Positions 6,212-10,918 of a stretch of DNA of 10,918 nt are shown here, piece after piece. Every line of letters starts with the position of its first letter. Within the stretch, counting starts at the first letter, position 1. The translations under genes and the position numbers were made by a program. This DNA is from TMP-24 sp031376305 (GTDB lineage: Bacteria; Pseudomonadota; Alphaproteobacteria; Rhodobacterales; Rhodobacteraceae), in NCBI GenBank assembly GCA_031376305.1, contig JANMDM010000075.1:1-10918 (forward strand), read 5' to 3'. Below the pieces are notes generated by a model. It did not search any database. It was given only the letters and a program-made list of their open reading frames with translations, and was not told where the DNA came from.

Positions 6212-6758
6212 TTACTCCGGCCTCGGTCACGACAAGGTCCAAGGGTTGATCGGTGGGTTCGATCGGCACTTGGGCGACTTCTTGTGCTGCAAAGGCAAAG
6301 CCGATGGCCAGAACCGGGCCCTTGGTGCGCAGACCTTCCAATGTGCGGTCGTAAAAACCGCCACCATAGCCAAGCCGGTATCCCCGACGGTCGAAAGACA
6401 ACAGCGGCACGATTAAAATTGCCGGTGTAAGCCAGTCGCCTGCCGCCGGAATAAAGGCCCCAAAGTCACCTGCTACCATTGGCGCCCCGGGCGTCCATTG
6501 CCGAAACTGCAAGGGCCGCGCCGGGCCATGGATCACCGGAACCGCAACACGTCCGCCCCGCGTGATATGCGCGTTCATCGCAGGCAGGCAGTCAATTTCG
6601 GTCCGCATCGGCATGTAGCCCGCCAGTATTTTTCCTGCGTGACCGGCTAACACCTCGGTCAGAATATCTGCATCCCGCACGCTGCGTCCGGCATGGGCGA
6701 TCTTGCGGCAGGCAAAAGCCTCGGCCCGCGCTGCGGCCTTGATTTCGGCAAGGCTCAT
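6195..6758 (-). CDS. fthC: 5-formyltetrahydrofolate cyclo-ligase
   Basis: The enzyme (also called YgfA or MTHFS) uses Mg-ATP to convert 5-formyl-THF to 5,10-methenyl-THF, returning a stored folate to the one-carbon pool in the cytoplasm. The 187-residue product is full length and carries the diagnostic ATP-binding loop GYRLGYGGGFYDR (126-138). It also has the folate-site segment MRTEID (51-56), the IVPLLSFD strand (116-123) and the C-terminal PTDQPLDLVVTEAGVI. The ATG at 6758 overlaps the mgtE TGA by four bases, so the two are surely cotranscribed and probably coupled. That also explains why a 6S RNA gene, often placed ahead of this gene in proteobacteria, is not found immediately upstream. 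The 3' end overlaps the convergent VPLPA-CTERM gene by 17 bases. Confidence 0.95.
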   Translation of the reverse strand: MSLAEIKAAARAEAFACRKIAHAGRSVRDADILTEVLAGHAGKILAGYMPMRTEIDCLPAMNAHITRGGRVAVPVIHGPARPLQFRQWTPGAPMVAGDFGAFIPAAGDWLTPAILIVPLLSFDRRGYRLGYGGGFYDRTLEGLRTKGPVLAIGFAFAAQEVAQVPIEPTDQPLDLVVTEAGVITPRR

Positions 6759-8152
6759 AACAAAATTACCGTGGCAAGCCCGAGAAAGGTGAAGAAACCG
6801 ACGATATCGGTCATCGTCGTCACGAACGTGCCAGAGGCCAGCGCCGGGTCAAGGTCGAAGCGTTCCAATGTCAGCGGCACAAGCGTCCCTGCCAAAGCCG
6901 CAACGATCAGATTGATGATCATCGCAGCGCCGATCACCGCGCCCAACATCAGCGAGCCATAGAAAAAGTAGCCGACCGTCGCCATGATCGTCGCAAACAG
7001 CATGCCGTTCACTGCCCCCACCATCGCCTCGCGCCGCACCACCCGTGCAGCGTTCGATCCGGTCAGGTCTTTGGTGGCCAAGGCCCGCACCGCCACCGCC
7101 AGCGACTGCGTCCCGGCATTGCCGCCCATCGACGCCACCACCGGCATCAGCGCCGCCAAGGCCACAATCGACTGGATGGTGCCCGCGAACTGCGCGATGA
7201 CCAAGGCTGCGATATTGACCGCGAAAAGATTCACCAAAAGCCAGGGTGTGCGCTGCCGCACCGTTTCAAACACCCCATCCGAGATCGAGCTTTCCTCGCC
7301 AACCCCGGCCAGCCGCAGCACGTCTTCTTCATGCTCGTCGTCCAGCACCGACATCGCGTCATCAATGGTGATGACCCCGACCAGCCGGTCATACTCATCG
7401 ACCACCGGCACTGAAATCATGTGATACTGGTTGAAGGCATAGGCGACATCGCCCTCTGCCTCGCGCACGGAGACGGTTCGGAAACCGTCTTCGGTAATGT
7501 CTTTCAACGCCACGGCGCGTTTTGAGGACAAAAGCTTGCCCAGCGTCACATAGCCCACCGGATGCCAGCGCGGGTCGATCAGGATCACATGGTAGAACTG
7601 ATCGGGCAACTCGTTTTCATGGCGCAGGAAGTCGATGGCCTGACCAACGGTCCAGTCTTCGGGCGCCGTCACCACTTCGCGCTGCATCAGGCGGCCAGCG
7701 GAATTTTCCGGATAGGCCAGCGCCTGTTCGACCGCCGCCCGGTCGCTGTCTTCCAGCACCCCAAGGATCAACTCTTGCTGCGGCTCTTCCAGATCCTCCA
7801 GCAGATCGACCACATCGTCCGAGTCGAGCTCGCGTACGGCGTCGGTCAGCACATCATGCGGCAGGGCGGCGATCACTTCGTCACGGATCGACTCGTCCAG
7901 CTCTGTCAAGATATCGCCGTCGATCCGCCGCGACCAAAGCCCCAGCAGCGCCGCCCGCGCTCCCGATCCGATCTGTTCGAGAAGGTCGGCAATGTCGGCC
8001 GCATGCAGCGGCTCCATCAGCGCATCTATGCTGGACGCGTCCCCGGCCGTTACCGCATCAAGGATCGCGCCCACGGTCCGGCTGTCGAGGGCATAGTCTT
8101 CCTCGTCCCGCTCGGGGGCCCGGTCGATCACCTGATCTTCAGCCTCGGCCAT
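6755..8152 (-). CDS. mgtE: Magnesium channel MgtE
   Basis: The 465-residue protein shows the complete MgtE order. An acidic N-terminal superhelical domain (about 45-155) ends in YPENSAGRLMQ. Two CBS domains follow (about 158-220 and 222-275, with ISVPVVDEYDRLVGVIT in the second). A connecting helix (about 280-305) leads to five membrane segments (about 305-465). The pore signature LMPVVASMGGNAGTQ is at 335-349. The conserved pore aspartate, equivalent to D432 of the Thermus channel, is D449 in TTMTDIVGFF. Family members are dimeric inner-membrane channels gated shut by Mg2+ bound between the N and CBS domains. The start ATG at 8152 has a G-rich Shine-Dalgarno (AAGGGGG). The whole upstream gap to guaD is 179 bp, and a likely -10 box lies close to the start, so an M-box type riboswitch leader is unlikely. 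Confidence 0.96.
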   Translation of the reverse strand: MAEAEDQVIDRAPERDEEDYALDSRTVGAILDAVTAGDASSIDALMEPLHAADIADLLEQIGSGARAALLGLWSRRIDGDILTELDESIRDEVIAALPHDVLTDAVRELDSDDVVDLLEDLEEPQQELILGVLEDSDRAAVEQALAYPENSAGRLMQREVVTAPEDWTVGQAIDFLRHENELPDQFYHVILIDPRWHPVGYVTLGKLLSSKRAVALKDITEDGFRTVSVREAEGDVAYAFNQYHMISVPVVDEYDRLVGVITIDDAMSVLDDEHEEDVLRLAGVGEESSISDGVFETVRQRTPWLLVNLFAVNIAALVIAQFAGTIQSIVALAALMPVVASMGGNAGTQSLAVAVRALATKDLTGSNAARVVRREAMVGAVNGMLFATIMATVGYFFYGSLMLGAVIGAAMIINLIVAALAGTLVPLTLERFDLDPALASGTFVTTMTDIVGFFTFLGLATVILL

Positions 8153-8179
8153 GCCACCCCCTTCAGCGATTACCGCGAC

Positions 8180-8205
8180 ATTATCGGAAGCAGTTTCAAA
8201 GAAAC
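8180..8205 (-). promoter_or_regulatory. Candidate mgtE promoter element with a 13-bp palindrome
   Basis: On the minus strand GATAAT (8185-8180) is a near-consensus -10 box 27 bases before the mgtE start. Just upstream, 8193-8205 is a perfect palindrome, GTTTC-AAA-GAAAC, positioned in the spacer or -35 region. No good -35 hexamer is seen at the right distance, which would fit an activator-dependent promoter, but that is inference. Confidence 0.35.
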
Positions 8206-8331
8206 AGGGGCAAGCAGCAAATTTACCTGAGCGGCAGAGGGGCTTAGACTGTAGGCCTAAAGCGCAAGCAGAAATATGTGACGCGGTTTTCAGGTAACTG
8301 CGCGCACCGATTTATGTTCGGAGAGGAACCT

Positions 8332-9630
8332 ATGGCAGAGCTATTGATCGGACAGACCCTGGCTTACGCCGGCGACCCCCTGCTGGAGGGGCCGGACGCG
8401 GCCCGCCATTCCGCGCGTGGCGGCGTCTTGATCGACGCCGGGCGGATCGCCGCAGTGGGCGAGGCTGACGATCTGCGCCGTGCCCACCCGCAGGCCCGCG
8501 TCACCGATTATGGCAACGCCTTGATTTCGGCGGGCTTCATTGACGCGCATGTGCATTACCCGCAGACGGCGATGATCGCGTCTTGGGGCAAGCGGCTGAT
8601 CGACTGGCTGAACAGCTATACGTTCCCCGAAGAAATGCGCTTTGCCGATGCTGCCTATGCAAGCGAGATCGCCAACCGCTACCTGGACCTGACACTGGCG
8701 AACGGCACCACCACCACCTGCACCTATTGCACCATCCACCCCGAAAGCGTTGACGCCTTTTTCACCGCTGCCCGAAAGCGCGGCCAGCGGGTTTTTGCGG
8801 GCAAGACCTGCATGGACCGCAACGCCCCCGACGGCCTGCGTGACACGCCGCAATCCGCCTATGACGACAGCAAGCGGCTTTTACAGAAATGGCATGGGGT
8901 CGACCGCCTGTCCTATGTCATCACGCCGCGCTTTTCGCCGACCTCGACCCCCGAACAACTGATGGTGCTGGGCGCGCTTTGGCGCGAAAGCCCCGGCTGC
9001 CTGATGCAAACCCACCTCTCTGAGCAGACCGATGAGGTCGAATGGGTGCAAAACCTGTTTCCGCAGTCGCGCGATTACCTCGACACCTACGAGGCGCAGG
9101 GCCTTTTGGGCGAAGGCGCGGTCTTCGGCCATGCCATCTATCTGACCGACCGTGAAAAAGCCCGCATCCGCGAAACCGGCGCCGCCCTCGTCCACTGCCC
9201 GACCTCCAACACCTTCATCGGCTCCGGGCTTTTTGAGACGATGGCCATGGCGCAATCCGGCATCCGCGTCGGCCTTGCCACCGACACCGGCGGCGGCTCG
9301 TCCTTTTCCATGCTGCGCACCATGGCAGCGGCCTATGAGGTCGGCCAGTTGCGCGGCACCCCCCTGCACCCTTCGCAACTCTGGTGGCTGGCCACCACCG
9401 GCTCCGCCCGCGCCCTGCGAACAGAGCACCGCATCGGCAACCTCGCCCCCGGCATGGAAGCCGACATTACGGTCATCGACCTCGCCTCCACCCCCGCCAT
9501 CGCCCAGCGGTCGGTGCGCGCCAAGGATATCTGGGAGGCGATCTTCCCGACGATTATGATGGGCGATGACCGGGCGACCAGGGCTGTGTGGGTGGGGGGA
9601 AGCTGCATCATTGACGCGGACCGGGGCTGA
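8332..9630 (+). CDS. guaD: Guanine deaminase
   Basis: The enzyme hydrolyses guanine to xanthine and ammonia with one zinc ion, a cytoplasmic step of purine salvage and catabolism. The 432-residue product is full length for the amidohydrolase family. Zinc and substrate motifs are all present: HVHYPQ (H73, H75), PRFSPTST (R200, F201), QTHLSE (H228, E231), GHAIYL (H267) and ATDTGGGSSFS (D318). The segment FAGKTCMDRNAPDGLRDT is close to the E. coli GuaD consensus. The ATG at 8332 is preceded by GGAGAGGAACCT, a good Shine-Dalgarno; the GTG at 8278 gives 18 extra residues unlike the family and is rejected. It diverges from mgtE across a spacer of 179 bp and faces the GFA gene tail to tail. The tail of a second amidohydrolase about 1.1 kb away supports a purine-use locus. 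Confidence 0.95.
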   Translation: MAELLIGQTLAYAGDPLLEGPDAARHSARGGVLIDAGRIAAVGEADDLRRAHPQARVTDYGNALISAGFIDAHVHYPQTAMIASWGKRLIDWLNSYTFPEEMRFADAAYASEIANRYLDLTLANGTTTTCTYCTIHPESVDAFFTAARKRGQRVFAGKTCMDRNAPDGLRDTPQSAYDDSKRLLQKWHGVDRLSYVITPRFSPTSTPEQLMVLGALWRESPGCLMQTHLSEQTDEVEWVQNLFPQSRDYLDTYEAQGLLGEGAVFGHAIYLTDREKARIRETGAALVHCPTSNTFIGSGLFETMAMAQSGIRVGLATDTGGGSSFSMLRTMAAAYEVGQLRGTPLHPSQLWWLATTGSARALRTEHRIGNLAPGMEADITVIDLASTPAIAQRSVRAKDIWEAIFPTIMMGDDRATRAVWVGGSCIIDADRG

Positions 9631-9643
9631 TGGAAGCCGTCAG

Positions 9644-9657
9644 ACGAAGCCGTTCGT
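9644..9657. terminator. Small hairpin between convergent guaD and GFA genes (weak terminator candidate)
   Basis: ACGAA (9644-9648) and TTCGT (9653-9657) pair around a four-base loop (GCCG) in the 36-bp gap between the two stop codons. There is no T-run and the stem is short, so it may not terminate on its own. Confidence 0.25.
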
Positions 9658-9666
9658 GCAGCCAGC

Positions 9667-10161
9667 TCACTTCACGAAACCGACCCCAAGCCTTTCATGC
9701 CAAGCAGCAAGGCTTTCGTCCGGATAGTTGTCAAACTGCTTGTCGCCTTCATTTATACTGGGCTCCACCCATGACGCCTTGCTTGCCAGCAACGCATGCG
9801 TCCGTACCGGCGGGATCGGGAGGTGCGTGTCAATGGACGATGCGTGCGGATGAAGGTGGTCTGGCCATTGCGGATCCCATACCCACAACCCACTTCCACA
9901 GACGCCACAAAAACTGCGTTCCGCAGTACTTTGTGATGTCTCTTTCGTCACAGGATCGACGATGCGCGCCCTGTAGACCCGAATATTCTCTCGTCCGGCA
10001 ACCACAAGGGTTTCGAAGTCTGCGCCAAGATTTATCGCAAACCCACCAGCGCCTGCTGTCTTGCGACAAATCTCACAATAGCAGAGGCAGAACGGATAGG
10101 GCGCAGAAGATTTCACGGTGAACGTCACCGCTTTGCAGTGACACGAGCCCTCTAACTCCAT
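9667..10161 (-). CDS. GFA family zinc protein (glutathione-dependent formaldehyde-activating enzyme-like)
   Basis: The 164-residue product starts MELEGSCHCKAVTF, the typical opening of the GFA/CENP-V fold. Its zinc-binding cysteines fall at C7 and C9 (CHC), C27, C29 and C32 (CYCEIC), and C85 and C88 (FCGVC). Founding members bind glutathione and were proposed to speed its reaction with formaldehyde; most homologues have no proven substrate, so only the fold is claimed. I chose the ATG at 10161 with GGAAGGA ahead of it over a TTG at 10179. The region is poorer in GC than its surroundings: two 60-base lines counted by hand (9721 and 9901) give 50% each, against 65% for a line inside guaD. This suggests separate acquisition. 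The gene follows the RraB-like gene after about 200 bp and converges on guaD. Confidence 0.88.
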   Translation of the reverse strand: MELEGSCHCKAVTFTVKSSAPYPFCLCYCEICRKTAGAGGFAINLGADFETLVVAGRENIRVYRARIVDPVTKETSQSTAERSFCGVCGSGLWVWDPQWPDHLHPHASSIDTHLPIPPVRTHALLASKASWVEPSINEGDKQFDNYPDESLAAWHERLGVGFVK

Positions 10162-10261
10162 TTTTCTTGTTCCTTCCAAAAATGGCGACTGGCAGGCGAC
10201 TTGAACAGAAACTCTACAATAAACCGGCCTTTCAGCAAAGCACTACCCGAAAGCCCATCCC

Positions 10262-10305
10262 GGGCCAAAACCCGGCGTATCATCGCTTTTTCTTCACTTT
10301 GGCCC
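10262..10305. repeat. 8-bp inverted repeat enclosing a smaller dyad in the RraB-GFA spacer
   Basis: GGGCCAAA (10262-10269) and TTTGGCCC (10298-10305) are perfect inverted copies 28 bases apart. A competing small stem, CCGGG (10260-10264) with CCCGG (10271-10275), overlaps the left arm. Neither is followed directly by a T-run on the minus strand. The spacer 10162-10364 otherwise shows no gene. Confidence 0.4.
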
Positions 10306-10364
10306 AAATATCCTCAATGGCTGGCCCTGGCACAGGCGTTTGAGGGCTGACAACCCCCATCCCC

Positions 10365-10688
10365 TCACCCCTCCAGCATATCCCAGCCATCCGGATAAAA
10401 CTCCGACTTCAGCGCCACCTCGGTCGCCTGCCGCTCATAGGCCCAGATGCTTTCCGGGGTCACCGCAATCGGCCCGACACTGGCGTCGATCATGCCTTCA
10501 TCCTCATCGCGCTCGACCGTGAAGCCCAGCGCCCGTAACGCCGCCTCCACCGGCCCCCAATCCGGCTCGTGATCTTCGGCATAGAACAGGAAATGGATCA
10601 CCCCGGTTTTGGGCAGATCGCCTTGCTTGCGCAATTCGACAAAGGTCTCGAACGTCTCGGCGCGCTGCGCCTGGTAATCATGCGACAT
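10365..10688 (-). CDS. RraB-like ribonuclease E inhibitor family protein
   Basis: The 107-residue acidic cytoplasmic protein resembles the RraB (regulator of RNase E activity B) family. It has an N-terminal helix (about 5-22), IHFLFYAED (31-39), PDWGPVEAALRALGFTVE (42-59) and a C-terminal block AYERQATEVA with YPDGWDM. In gammaproteobacteria RraB binds RNase E and changes which RNAs it cuts; whether this holds in alphaproteobacteria is unproven, so no gene symbol is given. The ATG at 10688 stands five bases after GGAG, which makes it a better start than the GTG at 10694 that overlaps this element. The gene lies 85 bp after the purine deaminase tail on the same strand. Confidence 0.8.
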   Translation of the reverse strand: MSHDYQAQRAETFETFVELRKQGDLPKTGVIHFLFYAEDHEPDWGPVEAALRALGFTVERDEDEGMIDASVGPIAVTPESIWAYERQATEVALKSEFYPDGWDMLEG

Positions 10689-10723
10689 GGGCACTCCACT
10701 TGCGCTAAAGGCGCGGCGACTCC

Positions 10724-10755
10724 GGCGCGCGGTTTGTCTTTCCGCAAAGCGCGCC
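10724..10755 (-). terminator. GC-rich hairpin after the deaminase gene (possible terminator)
   Basis: GGCGCGC (10724-10730) and GCGCGCC (10749-10755) form a perfect seven-pair stem around an 18-base loop, which can itself pair further (CCGC with GCGG). It starts about 19 bases after the deaminase stop on the minus strand. No T-run follows, so it may pause transcription or stabilise RNA rather than terminate. Confidence 0.4.
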
Positions 10756-10773
10756 CCCAGTGCAAGCCCAAAC

Positions 10774-10918
10774 CTAACCCATCAGCGCCTTCGCCAACCG
10801 GTTCTGCACCTCAATCACCCGCGGCAAGTCCACTGTCGCCACCTGCCCGTCGCGCACCACCTGCCGCCCCTCGACAAACAGATCCTTCACCCGCGACGGC
10901 CCGCACAGCATCAGCGCC
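10774..10918 (-). CDS. Amidohydrolase C-terminus, probably 8-oxoguanine deaminase (5' beyond window)
   Basis: The minus strand is open from the window edge to a TAG at 10776-10774 and encodes the last 47 residues of a protein, including ALMLCGPSRVKDLFVEGRQ, VVRDGQVATVDLPRVIEVQ and the terminal LAKALMG. This is the closing beta-sandwich and tail helix of the metal-dependent amidohydrolases (ATZ/TRZ and 8-oxoguanine deaminase group), where a residual loop reading CGP-R-V-hhVEGR-VV-DG is common. The catalytic part lies outside the window, so the substrate cannot be verified. The 8-oxoguanine deaminase label rests on similarity of this tail to alphaproteobacterial members and on the nearby guaD. 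Other amidohydrolases such as cytosine or atrazine chlorohydrolase-like deaminases remain possible. Confidence 0.7.
   Translation of the reverse strand, partial: ALMLCGPSRVKDLFVEGRQVVRDGQVATVDLPRVIEVQNRLAKALMG

Noticed and set aside
8153..8331. Possible 6S RNA or M-box riboswitch ahead of mgtE-fthC
   Set aside because: 6S RNA genes are often linked to fthC, but fthC overlaps mgtE by four bases. The 179-bp spacer shows neither a long 6S-like rod with a central bubble nor M-box conserved elements, and a likely -10 box lies 27 bases from the mgtE start.
9283..9300. guaD reads DTGGG where E. coli has DVGAG
   Set aside because: The catalytic Asp is kept and Thr/Val and Gly/Ala changes beside it are conservative; no reason to suspect loss or change of activity.
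9630..10121. Plus-strand open frame of 163 codons after guaD
   Set aside because: It is antisense to the GFA gene, whose cysteine motifs are clear, and it has no Shine-Dalgarno or recognisable domain.

Overview
The window looks like chromosomal DNA of an alphaproteobacterium, most probably of the Rhodobacteraceae (Rhodobacter/Roseobacter group). The evidence is high-GC coding DNA, a VPLPA-type C-terminal sorting signal, protein sequences typical of that family, and tightly packed genes with TGA/ATG or TGA/TTG overlaps. It holds 12 protein-coding genes, the first and last cut by the window edges. I see no RNA gene, insertion sequence, CRISPR array or phage gene, and no gap between genes exceeds about 190 bp.

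Layout. At the left edge (1-389, +) is the C-terminal part of an ArgP-like LysR regulator, converging on a long minus-strand run. In transcription order (right to left) that run is mgtE (Mg2+ channel), fthC (5-formyl-THF cyclo-ligase), a YmdB/TIGR00282 metallophosphoesterase, an EamA/DMT exporter, an SLC13-type permease with two TrkA-C domains, a YebC/TACO1 protein and a DinB-like metalloprotein. The mgtE/fthC and ymdB/DMT pairs overlap by four bases and are probably translationally coupled. One plus-strand gene, a secreted VPLPA-CTERM protein (5555-6211), sits inside this run between fthC and ymdB and overlaps the end of fthC by 17 bp. It carries its own strong Shine-Dalgarno and a dyad upstream.

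Right part. guaD (guanine deaminase, +) diverges from mgtE across a 179-bp spacer and converges on a minus-strand group: the tail of a second amidohydrolase (probably 8-oxoguanine deaminase), an RraB-like RNase E inhibitor and a GFA-family zinc protein. Two purine-ring deaminases lying close together suggest a purine salvage or catabolism neighbourhood interrupted by unrelated small genes. The GFA gene and the VPLPA-CTERM gene have visibly lower GC than their neighbours and may be later arrivals.

Most of the content is ordinary housekeeping and transport. I found no convincing undescribed multi-gene system. The points most worth a second look are the VPLPA-CTERM insertion together with an orphan open tail beside it, a heptamer repeat between yebC and dinB, a TTG start forced by an upstream stop, and the unexplained dyads in the spacers.
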